Counted from the stretch's first letter, positions 44,318 through 54,099 are shown. The stretch is DNA of 64,000 nucleotides from Ureibacillus thermosphaericus (GCF_012396605.1 NZ_JAAXPW010000005.1:1-64000), one strand, 5' to 3'. Translations and numbers: made by a program. Notes: generated by a model not told the origin, from the sequence alone.

Positions 44318-45307
44318 ATGACGCATGTTCAAATAAAAGAAGTGGAAGTCTATCATCCAAATCATGTTGTAAATAGTCAGAAGTATATTGATTACTTTAA
44401 AGAAAATAAAGGGAAAGATATTTCTAATTTATTAGAAACTTTAGGAAGAAAGAATTATTATCAAATAAATAATTCGGAAGAAAATAGTATAACGATGGCA
44501 ATCGACGCTTCTAAGCGAGTTTTAGAGAAAGCAGGAGTAGAAGGAAAAGATGTCGATATGATTATCTTTTCTTCCCAAGTACCTGAGTTGACATTCCCTA
44601 CAAATGCAATTTTTGTTCATGAGGCAATTCAAGGGAAAAAAGATTGTATTGTTTACGACAGTAATGCTAACTGTGCAGGAATGACGATTGCGGTTGAACA
44701 AGCTTCCCGATACTTGTTAAGCAATCCCCACATCACCAATGCATTAGTAGTAGGTTCTGACTATTTGTCTCTTGTTGCAAATCCGGATGAAGAAATTACA
44801 TATGCTAGCTTTGGAGATGCTGCAGCGGCTGTATTTCTTGAAAAAACGGAAGAAGATACAGGGTTTATCGATGCAATTTACGAAACGGATTCTTCTTTTA
44901 AAGAAAATATTTTATATCCAGATCAAGGTTTTTCTAAATATGTATTGAATAAAGAGTTTCCTGGTTATATTCGTTGGCTTCCATTCGATGGTGCTGTTTC
45001 ATTGCCGTATGCGTATGAAAAAATAGAAAAACTTTTGCATCGAAATAATTTACAAATTGAAGATGTGGATGCATTTTGCTTTTCACAATTTGCCCTATCA
45101 AATATCAAAAATCTTCAAGAAAGATTTAATATACCTGATGAGAAAATTATCTATATAGGAGACCAGTATGGTTATACTGGAACAAGCTCACCATTCGTCT
45201 CTCTTTATGAAGGAATTCAATCCAATCGAATTAAGCGAGGAGATATCGTATTGTTCTGGACAATTGGTGGTGGGCACGAATTTATTGCAATGCTTTATAA
45301 GTATTAA
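44318..45307 (+). CDS. KAS III (FabH-like) thiolase-fold enzyme with altered active site
   Basis: This 329-residue protein has a thiolase fold and resembles beta-ketoacyl-ACP synthase III. The nucleophile Cys119 is in SNANCAGMTIAV, and the C-terminal GGGHEFIAML matches the FabH end. Where FabH has the catalytic His in PHQAN this protein reads FSQFALSNI, and where FabH has Asn in GNTSAAS it reads GYTGTSSPF, so the usual His and Asn appear missing. It is therefore unlikely to be an ordinary condensing FabH and might be an acyltransferase or carrier. The ATG lies 12 nt after AGGAGG. Confidence 0.8.
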   Translation: MTHVQIKEVEVYHPNHVVNSQKYIDYFKENKGKDISNLLETLGRKNYYQINNSEENSITMAIDASKRVLEKAGVEGKDVDMIIFSSQVPELTFPTNAIFVHEAIQGKKDCIVYDSNANCAGMTIAVEQASRYLLSNPHITNALVVGSDYLSLVANPDEEITYASFGDAAAAVFLEKTEEDTGFIDAIYETDSSFKENILYPDQGFSKYVLNKEFPGYIRWLPFDGAVSLPYAYEKIEKLLHRNNLQIEDVDAFCFSQFALSNIKNLQERFNIPDEKIIYIGDQYGYTGTSSPFVSLYEGIQSNRIKRGDIVLFWTIGGGHEFIAMLYKY

Positions 45308-45333
45308 TACATATTAGAAAAAATATAAAATGA

Positions 45334-45386
45334 TAGCCCCGTAAAAGTTAAACACATTACGAAACTTTTACGGGGGTTATTTTTTG
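45334..45386 (+). terminator. Terminator after the KAS III-like gene
   Basis: CCCCGTAAAAGTT (45337-45349) pairs perfectly with AACTTTTACGGGG (45363-45375), followed by GTTATTTTTTG. Confidence 0.9.
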
Positions 45387-45546
45387 TACATTGATAATAG
45401 AAATATGTGTTAAAACTTTTTAAAATTCTATTAGTATAAAAGTAAAATATGCTTCCTAATATAAGTTGTGTTAAAATTCTTTAATATTACAAAATTCAAA
45501 TATTATTAAAGGATAGTTTTGTTACTTTTGATGGGAGTGTTAAGTG

Positions 45547-46227
45547 ATGATTGGCACAATCGTAAATACAATTTGTATTCTGGTAGGGAGTTTTGTAGGA
45601 AGCGCATTAAAAAAGGGAATTAAAGAAGAATATCAATCTGCATTATTTACAGCCATGGGGTTTGCCGCTACTGCTTTAGGAATCAATGCGATTGTTCAAA
45701 ATATGCCGAATAGCAAATATCCGGTCTTATTTATTGTTAGTTTATCTGTTGGTGGTTTAATTGGGACCATTATTGATTTTGATGGGAAATTTAAGAATGT
45801 TGTTGATCGGTTTTCTAAAACAGATTTAAGTAAGGGCTTGTCTACAGCCATTTTGCTATTTTGTATCGGTACTTTGTCGATATTAGGTCCGGTGGAAAGT
45901 GCTTTAAATAATAATCATACATACTTATTTACAAATGCTACGCTGGATTTAGTGACATCTATGGCTTTAGCTGCCACTTATGGAATCGGTATCGCCTTTG
46001 CTGCAGTTGTATTGTTTATTTGGCAAGGTTTGATTTATTTATGTGCAAAATATATTGAACCATTTTTAACAGCTGAACTAATGACGGAGGTTTCCATCGT
46101 AGGAGGCATTTTAATATTAAGCTCTGGATTATCGATTTTAGGGATTAAAGACAGCAAATCGTTAAATATGTTGCCAGCACTTTTTGTTCCTGTACTTTGG
46201 TTTATTGGATTAGCATTGTTTCAGTAA
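45547..46227 (+). CDS. DUF554-family membrane protein (YdfK-like)
   Basis: This 226-residue membrane protein has about six or seven hydrophobic segments. It begins MIGTIVNTICILVGSFVGSALKKGIKEEYQ and contains GFAATALGINAIVQNM and GGLIGTIIDFDGK, the pattern of DUF554, a family of unknown transport or regulatory role. The ATG follows GGGAG; the GTG 3 nt upstream is also possible. It is monocistronic. Confidence 0.88.
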   Translation: MIGTIVNTICILVGSFVGSALKKGIKEEYQSALFTAMGFAATALGINAIVQNMPNSKYPVLFIVSLSVGGLIGTIIDFDGKFKNVVDRFSKTDLSKGLSTAILLFCIGTLSILGPVESALNNNHTYLFTNATLDLVTSMALAATYGIGIAFAAVVLFIWQGLIYLCAKYIEPFLTAELMTEVSIVGGILILSSGLSILGIKDSKSLNMLPALFVPVLWFIGLALFQ

Positions 46228-46278
46228 AAGTTAATGAATAGAAGGAAGGATTTTCAATACTAGTGGGAGATTACCCAA

Positions 46279-46460
46279 ATAAGTAGGGTTGCTATCTGAA
46301 CGAGCTTAGGTGGTATATGCACAAGCAAGGGTGGTATTTGCACGAGCTGATGTATTATCTGCACGAGTAGGAGAGTTTTATGCACAAGCAAGGTAGTTAT
46401 TTGCACAAGAAGCACCGTATCTTCACGAGTAAGAGTGCAATCCACACGAGCAATGAGAAA
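46279..46460. repeat. Third array: GCACRAG motif with 21-bp period
   Basis: The ACRAG core occurs at 46300, 46321, 46342, 46363, 46384, 46405, 46425 and 46446, i.e. every 21 bp with a single 20-bp step. Units are degenerate outside the GCACRAG core and differ in sequence from the other two arrays. The minus strand reads as heptads like LVQIPPL, but there is no ribosome site and the 20-bp unit shifts the frame. Confidence 0.85.
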
Positions 46461-46501
46461 ATCCATGTTTTAATAAAAAAGTAGCATAAACCATCATTGA
46501 T

Positions 46502-46556
46502 AAACTCCCTATTAGATAAACAGTTTTATTTTTTTTACTGTCTACCTAATAGGGAG
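46502..46556. terminator. Large hairpin beyond the radical SAM gene
   Basis: CTCCCTATTAGATAAACAGT pairs, with two or three mismatches, with 46537-46556. Internal T- and A-runs could end transcripts from either side; it lies 33 bp downstream of the minus-strand radical SAM gene. Confidence 0.6.
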
Positions 46557-46588
46557 CATAACAAACATTCGGTTTGTACTACTATTTT

Positions 46589-48340
46589 TTATTTTATGAG
46601 GTTTTTTGGAAACGTTGCAAAGTATGGAGTAGTTCCTTGTCTGAAGAAGACAAACAAATACGTATCACTTTCAACAATTTTTCCTTTTTTATATTCATCA
46701 TAATCTATACTAAATGGAACGATAAGTGAATGCTTCACAAGTTCCTTTTCATTAATCTGCAATTGGGCAAATTCTTCTCCAACAATATTAGGAGATTCAA
46801 TTAATTTCTTATTTATTGCTTTCAATTCTTCTTTTGGAATTCGTTCTTCCCACCAAAGCTTTCGAGGGTGGAATTGTTGCTTCGATAAGAAATCGAGCTT
46901 CATTAAACTATGAACGATACCTAAATTCACGTTTGGTAACGTGCGTAAAAATTCATCCAATCTCGTAAATAAGTCCTCCAATTGATGACCTATTCTCGAC
47001 CATCCTTTTTCTTCCCAGAAAGTACCAAAGTTTTGGAAGAAATCGAATGGGGTTTCAAATACTTCTGACACTAGGTATTCAATTGTATCGTCCATTCGAT
47101 GAGCATTCCAATATTTTTCGAGCACATCTTCCGCTTGTTTGATGCGAATAATTTCATCAAAGCTTAATACGTTGTTTGATAAAATTTCATAAGGTGCGAT
47201 ATCAACATATGTATATCCAAACTTTTCGGCTTCAATTCGTAAACCTGTACCGCGCAATAGTTTTAAGAAGCCGAGCTGCAATTCCTCTGGACGCATCGCA
47301 AATACATCATTAAATGTTTTGCGGAAACTCTCATAATCTTCTTCAGGAAGTCCAGCAATTAAATCTAAATGCTGATCGATCTTCCCGCCTTCTTTCACCA
47401 TTGTGACCGTTCTTTTTAATTTTTCAAAGTTTTGTCTACGTTTCACCAATTCATTTGTTAAATCATTCGTAGATTGGACGCCAATTTCAAAACGGAATAA
47501 ACCTGCTGGTGCATTGTCATTTAAAAATTGAATGACTTCAGGTCGCATAATATCAGCAGTAATTTCAAATTGGAACACCACGCCAGGTACATGCTCATCA
47601 ATTAAAAATTGGAACATGTCCATTGCATAACTGCGACTAATGTTAAAAGTTCGGTCAACGAATTTAATTGTTTTTGCACCATTGGCCATTAAATAACGAA
47701 TATCGTCTTTTATTTTTTCCCTATTAAAATAGCGAACGCCTACTTCAATAGAAGATAAGCAAAATTGACAGCTAAATGGGCAACCGCGGCTTGTTTCAAT
47801 ATATTGAATGCGTTTTGAAATAGAAGCTCGATCTTCTTCAAAACGGAATGGGCTTGGAAGTTCCCGTAAGTCAATTTTCTTTGGCTGTGGATGAATATTC
47901 ATTTTTCCATCTTGTAAGTAAGCAATGCCTGGAACTTCTTCTAGTGGGATTTCTCCATGAACATATCGTAGCAATTGTTTAAAAGAATATTCACCTTCCC
48001 CCATAATGATGAAATCAACAAGCCCTTCCAATCGTCGCAACCAATAATGTACATCATAAGAGACTTCCGGCCCGCCTAATACAATTTTTGTATGTGGGCT
48101 AACAACTCGCAGCATTTGAATAACCTTAATCGTTTCTTCGATATTCCAAATATAGCAACTAAAACCGACTAAATCGGGTTTTCTTTGATGAAGATCAGTC
48201 ACAATATTTAATGTCGGTTCTTTTATCGTAAATTCTACAATCGTTGGGTCAAACTCCGGACGTGCGAATGCTTTTAAATAACGAATGGCCAAGTTCGTAT
48301 GAATGTATTTGGCGTTCAAAGTTGTTAATAATATATTCAT
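46589..48340 (-). CDS. B12-binding-domain radical SAM protein (DUF4080 type)
   Basis: This 583-residue protein has an N-terminal B12-binding-like Rossmann domain (NILLTTLNAKYIHTNLAIRYL to about residue 135, with VLGGPEVSYD), then a radical SAM barrel with the cluster motif RGCPFSCQFCLSS (CxxxCxxC, about residue 190), and a C-terminal helical domain as in DUF4080 proteins. Relatives act as methyltransferase or rearrangement-like enzymes on unknown substrates; the function in Bacillales is not established. It is monocistronic. Confidence 0.88.
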   Translation of the reverse strand: MNILLTTLNAKYIHTNLAIRYLKAFARPEFDPTIVEFTIKEPTLNIVTDLHQRKPDLVGFSCYIWNIEETIKVIQMLRVVSPHTKIVLGGPEVSYDVHYWLRRLEGLVDFIIMGEGEYSFKQLLRYVHGEIPLEEVPGIAYLQDGKMNIHPQPKKIDLRELPSPFRFEEDRASISKRIQYIETSRGCPFSCQFCLSSIEVGVRYFNREKIKDDIRYLMANGAKTIKFVDRTFNISRSYAMDMFQFLIDEHVPGVVFQFEITADIMRPEVIQFLNDNAPAGLFRFEIGVQSTNDLTNELVKRRQNFEKLKRTVTMVKEGGKIDQHLDLIAGLPEEDYESFRKTFNDVFAMRPEELQLGFLKLLRGTGLRIEAEKFGYTYVDIAPYEILSNNVLSFDEIIRIKQAEDVLEKYWNAHRMDDTIEYLVSEVFETPFDFFQNFGTFWEEKGWSRIGHQLEDLFTRLDEFLRTLPNVNLGIVHSLMKLDFLSKQQFHPRKLWWEERIPKEELKAINKKLIESPNIVGEEFAQLQINEKELVKHSLIVPFSIDYDEYKKGKIVESDTYLFVFFRQGTTPYFATFPKNLIK

Positions 48341-48452
48341 CAGTCGAACTCCTTTAAATCCTATTGGTAGAATGAAATACTTTGATTACCATCACTATTA
48401 TACACTGATAACTCTAGACTATCTTGTATTAAAAAAAATCAGTCACTTTCAT

Positions 48453-48944
48453 CTATTCATAAATGATTTTCACGTGGTGATTTTCAACATAATTTGGATC
48501 ATCTAAAGACAAAATATATAATTCCATTTCTAAATCATTTTTAAATTCGGGAAATTCGATGTCTTCTAATTGTTGGATGACTAGTTTTGCAGTGGCTGCT
48601 TTTTGTGGTGAGATTTCCTGTTCCAATTGATAAATCGCTTCATCTACCATCCGATCATCTACTGATAGTCTTTGTGCTTGTATTTTCATTGTATCTTTTC
48701 GTTTATTTAAAATGTCAAACGTAATCGTGACAGTTTGTTTCGATTGTTCTTTGTTTTTCTTCATGTTTAATATGGTGATTTTTACATTTTCATTATCAAC
48801 GACTAATTGGTTGATTTCTCTAAATTCGTGATTAGATTTTTTTCTATCGTTTTCTGGCGTACCTAAGTTTGCTTCTGAGGGTACACCACAAGCATACAAT
48901 ATGAAGATAGGCAAGAATAAGAAAATTAGAAACAACTTCCTCAT
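48453..48944 (-). CDS. Lipoprotein with DUF5067/DUF4352-like domain (copy B)
   Basis: This 163-residue lipoprotein has lipobox LYAC (Cys near residue 19). It is clearly paralogous to the product at 19456: both share INxxVVDNENVK, a VxxTFDIxNKR stretch, the VDDRM(I/V)DE block and the P-x-K-x-A-TAKL(V/T)IQ block. The linker is shorter and less acidic. The start MRKLF is preceded by AAAGGAGATTCTT. It lies next to the radical SAM gene on the same strand, separated by about 110 bp, upstream of it. Confidence 0.75.
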   Translation of the reverse strand: MRKLFLIFLFLPIFILYACGVPSEANLGTPENDRKKSNHEFREINQLVVDNENVKITILNMKKNKEQSKQTVTITFDILNKRKDTMKIQAQRLSVDDRMVDEAIYQLEQEISPQKAATAKLVIQQLEDIEFPEFKNDLEMELYILSLDDPNYVENHHVKIIYE

Positions 48945-49209
48945 AAGAATCTCCTTTACCAAAGAAATAGATTAATTTTCATTATGAAATAATGTCGTAT
49001 AAACTATACGTGATTCGATTCGTATGAATAAACATTTATAGAATAATTAAAATAATAAACTATTAGTCAATATGAAATTCTTAAATTGTATAGAATTTCG
49101 CGGAATATTCATATAATTCTGTAGTATAATTGAATAAAAATTGAACGGATTGAAAATTTTAGAAAACATTCAACTTTCTCTTTTGAGTGTTGAATAAAGA
49201 GGTGTATAA

Positions 49210-49980
49210 ATGGATAAAGTATTTGCCATTGGAGATATACATGGAAGTTTTCATTTATTAGAGAAAGTATTGCAGTACTGGAAACCCGATGAAGAGATGC
49301 TTATTTTTTTAGGTGACTATATTGACAGGGGAAATGATAGCTTAAAAGTATTGCGCAAAGTGATGGAGCTATCAAAAGATTATAAGGTGATTACGTTAAG
49401 TGGAAACCATGAACAAATCTTCTTGAACTGGTTAAAAAAGCCGAAAGAAATGGCAGAATTTTATTTCCATCCGAAAGTTGGAGGTGCAAGCACCATCCAA
49501 AGTTTTTATTCCGAATATTCCAGCGAACACGAACAAACTGTAGATGAAATGAATGTTGAACAAATAGTCGAATTTATCAAAACGCATTTTGAAGATGAAA
49601 TTGAATTTATAAAAAATCTTCGTTTGTATTATTATTGGAATCCGTTTGTTTTTGTTCACGCAGGGATCAATGCAAAAGTAGAAGATTTTTTAGAAACAAG
49701 TACGGATGAATTTCTGTGGATACGTGAAGAATTTACGAAAGTCCCCCATAAAGCAAAAGAATATGTCGTATTTGGCCATACACCAACATTATTATTAAAT
49801 GAAGATGGTTCGAGCAAAGTATGGATTTCACCTTGCCGTAAAAAAATCGGTATTGATGGAGGGGGAAATATTTATGAGGGTGGAAATATCCATGGGGTTC
49901 GTTTCCACAAAAAATCAACAGATATTGAAATATATTCTGTAAATGAAAGGGAGAGTATTACGAATTATTTTACATTATAG
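49210..49980 (+). CDS. PPP-family metallophosphatase
   Basis: This 256-residue protein has all phosphoesterase motifs: GDIHGS (residue 8), GDYIDRGND (about 35), SGNHEQIF (about 63), FVHAGI (about 150) and FGHTPT (about 194), with two metal sites. Bacterial relatives act as Ser/Thr protein phosphatases or on dinucleoside tetraphosphates (PrpE/ApaH-like). The target is unknown. The ATG follows AGAGGTGT. A terminator separates it from the UbiB gene. Confidence 0.9.
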   Translation: MDKVFAIGDIHGSFHLLEKVLQYWKPDEEMLIFLGDYIDRGNDSLKVLRKVMELSKDYKVITLSGNHEQIFLNWLKKPKEMAEFYFHPKVGGASTIQSFYSEYSSEHEQTVDEMNVEQIVEFIKTHFEDEIEFIKNLRLYYYWNPFVFVHAGINAKVEDFLETSTDEFLWIREEFTKVPHKAKEYVVFGHTPTLLLNEDGSSKVWISPCRKKIGIDGGGNIYEGGNIHGVRFHKKSTDIEIYSVNERESITNYFTL

Positions 49981-49983
49981 ATA

Positions 49984-50011
49984 GGATTCACCTCCAAGTG
50001 AATCCTTTTTT
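49984..50011 (+). terminator. Terminator after the phosphatase gene
   Basis: The perfect 8-bp stem GGATTCAC/GTGAATCC with loop CTCCAA is followed by TTTTTTG. Confidence 0.85.
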
Positions 50012-50130
50012 GTATGAATTTCGTTTGGAAAATAGAAGAAATCAATTTAATAACAACGCTTAGGAATGACAAGAATGAAACTTTAGCCATACTAATTTTA
50101 ATGGATATTCGATTGGAAGTGGTGAAGTGA

Positions 50131-52122
50131 ATGAGTACAATTAGCGCACTTTTGCAAATATTAATTGTGTCAATCATTATATTTTTTATTAGCGGAAGGC
50201 TTATTGGTTCCAATGTGAACTTATTTAGAAGAGTATTGTCCGTCATCATCAGCGTCTCATTCACTACTTTTGTGTTTTGGTATACGTTTGTTCGGGAAAA
50301 TGCACAATATCATACTGAAGATGGCGTTGTAAGTGTTGCAACGTTATTATGGATCGGAAGCATGTTGCTTATTTCCATGCTGATTTATTTATTCTTTGAG
50401 CTATTTGATCCGATTGCATTAGATGAAAATACTGGGCGTTATTCGGAAAAGAAGACGATTTTTAGGAAAGCATTGAATTATTGGCGTTATCAAAAGCGTC
50501 TACGAACGGTATTAAAAGTAGCTGTAACGAACGGCATTACAAGAACGGTAAAATATGCGCGAAGTCGCGATACAGATAGACAGTTAGCAATTGCATTGCG
50601 TTCTACTCTTGAAGAGAGCGGTGGCATTTTTATAAAGTTTGGACAAGTGTTATCAACTAGAAAAGAATTGTTTTCCCCAATCTTCATTGAAGAACTAAAA
50701 AAATTGCAGCAAAAAGTATCGCCAATGACCTTTGATGAAGTAAAAAGGATATTAAAAGAAAATTTTTCATGCGAAATCGATGAGGTCTTTTCTTTTTTTG
50801 ACGAGAAACCATTAGCAGCAGCTTCCATTGGACAAGTTCATCGAGCGGTTTTAAAAAATTCTCATGAAGAAGTGGTTGTAAAAATTTTAAGACCGCAAGT
50901 AAAAACAATTATGAGGGAAGATTTAAGTATATTATTGGAATTTGCAGATTGGATTACGACGAAATCCCAGTGGGCTGAAAGTTTTGGGTTCAAATCGTTA
51001 GCAGAAGGATTTGCCAATTCAATGAAAGAGGAAACGGATTTCGAAATAGAAGCCCGCAATATGATCCAAATTCGAAATATATTAAAACGGAGTAAACTGA
51101 ATGTCAAAATTCCACAAGTTTATGAAGAATTAAGTAATGAAAATATTTTAGTAATGGAATATGTAAAAGGTGTAAGCATTTCGGATTTAGATAAAATAGA
51201 GGATCTTTCCTTTGATCGAAAAGAGCTTGCGCGAACGATTGTTTATTCTTATTTAGAACAAGCGTTAATATCAGGAATTTTTCATGCTGACCCGCATCCA
51301 GGAAATATTTCTGTTAATCCAGAAACAGGGGAAGTAGCGATTCTTGACTTTGGAGCAGTTTGTCGATTATCAGGGCAACAACAAGAAGGATTAAAACTAT
51401 TTTTCATGGGTATTCAGCAGGGAGATTCGTCGTTATTATACGATGCAATTTCCTTGCTAATCAAAAATAAAAATGAAATTAACCGTCAAGAATTGGAACA
51501 AGCGATTGGCCAAATTTTATTAAAAATAACATATGTTAATAAAGTTCCAACAGATGAAACGATTTATTCCATTTTTACAGTCATTAGAGAATCGGGGTTA
51601 CAGTTTTATTCATCCGTCAGCTTGGCTCTCAGGGTAATCATTACATTAGACGGCACAATCAATATGATCGATCCTACTTTTAATATTTTTGAAGAAGCGA
51701 AGAAATTTACAAATGATTATATGAAATCTTCGTTAAGAAAACCGATTACAGAGCCAATTGAAACGATGGAGAAAATGCAAGAAGAATTGGCAATACTAAT
51801 ACCGAATTTGCGAAAAATTCCAAGGCGGATTGACCAATTAATTCGAAAAGTTGAAGATGGAAAAGTGATCTTGCATCACGACATCTTTTCGGATAAAACC
51901 AACTCCAAATTTGTGACGCAATTGTTTTCAAAATTTGTCTTATTGATGGTGGGCATTACATTTGGAATTATTTCAACAGCACTTCTAGCCATTTCCCAAT
52001 TTATTGAAACTGCCTATGCGATTTATTTAAATACAGCAGCATATCTCGGATTATTTTTATGTTCCATTTTACTTGTACGATTATCGATTCAAGCAATTCG
52101 CGATATGAAACGGAGAGATTAA
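50131..52122 (+). CDS. UbiB/ABC1-family atypical kinase
   Basis: This 663-residue membrane-associated ABC1/COQ8-type protein has two or three N-terminal membrane helices (to about 100), then the kinase-like domain with the family-specific KFGQVLSTRKELF (KxGQ) and AAASIGQVHRA (Ala-rich loop), VVVKILRP Lys, FHADPHPGNISV (catalytic loop) and ILDFGAVCR (metal Asp), and a C-terminal pair of membrane helices (about 610-650). Relatives support quinone synthesis by extracting lipid precursors. The ATG is behind a moderate GGTGAAGTGA site. Confidence 0.92.
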   Translation: MSTISALLQILIVSIIIFFISGRLIGSNVNLFRRVLSVIISVSFTTFVFWYTFVRENAQYHTEDGVVSVATLLWIGSMLLISMLIYLFFELFDPIALDENTGRYSEKKTIFRKALNYWRYQKRLRTVLKVAVTNGITRTVKYARSRDTDRQLAIALRSTLEESGGIFIKFGQVLSTRKELFSPIFIEELKKLQQKVSPMTFDEVKRILKENFSCEIDEVFSFFDEKPLAAASIGQVHRAVLKNSHEEVVVKILRPQVKTIMREDLSILLEFADWITTKSQWAESFGFKSLAEGFANSMKEETDFEIEARNMIQIRNILKRSKLNVKIPQVYEELSNENILVMEYVKGVSISDLDKIEDLSFDRKELARTIVYSYLEQALISGIFHADPHPGNISVNPETGEVAILDFGAVCRLSGQQQEGLKLFFMGIQQGDSSLLYDAISLLIKNKNEINRQELEQAIGQILLKITYVNKVPTDETIYSIFTVIRESGLQFYSSVSLALRVIITLDGTINMIDPTFNIFEEAKKFTNDYMKSSLRKPITEPIETMEKMQEELAILIPNLRKIPRRIDQLIRKVEDGKVILHHDIFSDKTNSKFVTQLFSKFVLLMVGITFGIISTALLAISQFIETAYAIYLNTAAYLGLFLCSILLVRLSIQAIRDMKRRD

Positions 52123-52325
52123 TGAAAGCACTTTTCCCATATGCAATGAAATAGTCTAAACTGATAGGAGGATAATATGTTCTATTTTATGAACGTATTA
52201 TCCTCTTCTTTTGTTTGTCAGCAGTAGCGTCACTTAGAATTGTAATAGGGAAGGAGAATTTTTCCGTCGCAAATGGGCTGTCTCAACATGTTATAATGAA
52301 TGAAGTAGAAAGTGAGGATTTTTGA

Positions 52326-53213
52326 ATGAATAATCAACCACATCTTTTAGTCATTGACGGAATGGCTCTATTATTCCGTTCTTTTTATGCCACGAGTGTA
52401 ATGGGACATTTTCAATATTTACCGGATGGCAGACCATCAAATGGGGTGCAAGGTTTTGCACGACATGTTTTAACAGCCCAATCAATTATTAAGCCCAGCC
52501 ATATTGCAATTTGTTGGGATATGGGAGCTAACACATTTCGCAATGAACTATTTGAAGGATACAAAACGAATCGAAGCGAGCCACCGGAAGAAATGATTCC
52601 ACAATTTGACATGGCAAAGGAAGTTTCTGAGTGGATTGGCTGGAAAAACATTGGAGAAGCAGGAATGGAAGCGGATGATTGCATTGGTTCCATCGTTGAA
52701 AAATGGAAGGAAGAAGCCCAAATTACAATAATTAGTGGCGATAAAGATTTATTGCAATTATTGAATCCTTCGACGAACATCGCTTTTACAAAAAAAGGAT
52801 ATTCTGAGTATGATGTCTATACAATGGAACGATTTAAAGAGGAATATGCGATTGAACCTCATCAATTTGTAGATGTGAAAGCATTCATGGGAGATTCGAG
52901 CGACGGCTATCCAGGGGTCAAAGGCATTGGACCGAAAACAGCGCTGCAATTGATTCAAAAATACGGTTCTGTTGAAGGAGTATTACAAAATTTAGATGAA
53001 TTAAAACCAGGTCAACGAAATAAAATTGCAGATAATCTGGAAATGTTAAAGCTTTCTTATCGATTAGCATCCATAGAAAAAAACATACCAATCAAAGAAC
53101 GTTTAGAAGATCTCTCTGTACCTGAATATTCCGCTAACACTTTCAATCAACTAGCAAACAAGGGCTTTACATCCATTGCAAAACATGCCTATTCACTATA
53201 TACATGTATATAA
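52326..53213 (+). CDS. 5'-3' exonuclease (PolA N-terminal-like, YpcP type)
   Basis: This 295-residue flap-type 5' nuclease without a polymerase domain has FEGYKTNRSEPPEEM, the metal-binding acids in GMEADDCIGSI and SGDKDLLQLL, and the helix-hairpin-helix region DGYPGVKGIGPKTALQLIQKYGSVEGV. It should remove RNA primers and flaps as a backup for DNA polymerase I. Its length matches B. subtilis YpcP. The ATG follows AGTGAGGATTTTTG. It is monocistronic and convergent with the C39-like gene. Confidence 0.93.
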   Translation: MNNQPHLLVIDGMALLFRSFYATSVMGHFQYLPDGRPSNGVQGFARHVLTAQSIIKPSHIAICWDMGANTFRNELFEGYKTNRSEPPEEMIPQFDMAKEVSEWIGWKNIGEAGMEADDCIGSIVEKWKEEAQITIISGDKDLLQLLNPSTNIAFTKKGYSEYDVYTMERFKEEYAIEPHQFVDVKAFMGDSSDGYPGVKGIGPKTALQLIQKYGSVEGVLQNLDELKPGQRNKIADNLEMLKLSYRLASIEKNIPIKERLEDLSVPEYSANTFNQLANKGFTSIAKHAYSLYTCI

Positions 53214-53222
53214 AGTATTGAG

Positions 53223-53267
53223 AAGGGACACAAACTTGTTTGAATGTTTGAGTCCCTTTATTTTTTC
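53223..53267. terminator. Terminator between the exonuclease and C39-like genes
   Basis: GGGACACAAAC (53225-53235) pairs with GTTTGAGTCCC (53246-53256) with one mismatch, followed by TTTATTTTTTC. It overlaps the end of the convergent gene. Confidence 0.8.
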
Positions 53268-53776
53268 TTTCTTGGCTCAATTTTTACGAAGCTAATCACT
53301 TTATAGTTTTGAGAATAGGGAACTTTTCGTATTTGACTATCACGATTTATTCCCCCATTATCATGCACAATTAATAATAACTCATTTTGCTCAATTTCAT
53401 AGCCAATGAAAGGAACCCAATGATAGGTAAAAGTAGGTTTTGATTTCCATTGTAGAGTAAAGTATTTATCAAATTTTATTGCTACTGGCCTGCCCTCATC
53501 GATTTGTTTCATCGCTTCCTTTAATGAACAGTTTTTTACAACCCAGTCCGTTCCTAAATAGTTTTGTAAATTTTTAATAAGCCTCCAGCGAAATAAACCG
53601 ATTTTCGTTGTACCTAGCATTCGATAAAGGATATTTACATTCTGTGCAACATGTTTTCCAAACATAAATTTCAACATAACGAATATTGTAGTAGGTCCAC
53701 AGGCAGAGTTTTGGTAGGCTGGATAAACTTCAGGGCTGAATTGAGACATTCCTTCTAAAGGTATGAACTTTTTCAT
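53258..53776 (-). CDS. C39-like cysteine peptidase-fold protein
   Basis: This 172-residue protein has the papain-like C39_2 layout: Cys in QNSACGPTTIFVML (residue 26), His in TYHWVPFIGYE (about 125) and Asp/Asn in VHDNGGINRDS (about 140), so a Cys-His-Asp triad is plausible. There is no signal peptide, so it should act in the cytosol. C39_2 proteins include peptidases and transferases of unknown target. Its C terminus is very basic (EPRKKK). Confidence 0.75.
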   Translation of the reverse strand: MKKFIPLEGMSQFSPEVYPAYQNSACGPTTIFVMLKFMFGKHVAQNVNILYRMLGTTKIGLFRWRLIKNLQNYLGTDWVVKNCSLKEAMKQIDEGRPVAIKFDKYFTLQWKSKPTFTYHWVPFIGYEIEQNELLLIVHDNGGINRDSQIRKVPYSQNYKVISFVKIEPRKKK

Positions 53777-54099
53777 AGCATCACCTTGTTCAATATTATA
53801 AGTAATATAAATTTTTTTGAAAGACTAGGGTAGTAATGAACATAAAATGATGATTGCACTAAGTCTTACTGCAAGTTTTATTGATATAATTTTCAGAATT
53901 AATAAGAAAAATTAGAAAAATGAAGGAATTTTTGGTAAGTATATCGAATAATAAAGCAGAGTTGTATTTCCTAGGAAATATACTCAACTTAAATAGTTCG
54001 AATCTTGCATCAAATCATCAGTTATAGTGATTTTTTGATGTTTTTATTTGCGTGAATAATCAAATAGTCCTTACCACAAAAAGAAAGGGGAAGAATTGA
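53777..54099. other. Divergent spacer before the chemoreceptor gene
   Basis: AT-rich, with no gene or strong hairpin seen. AAAGGGGAAGAATTG (54084-54098) is the ribosome site of the next gene. Confidence 0.4.
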
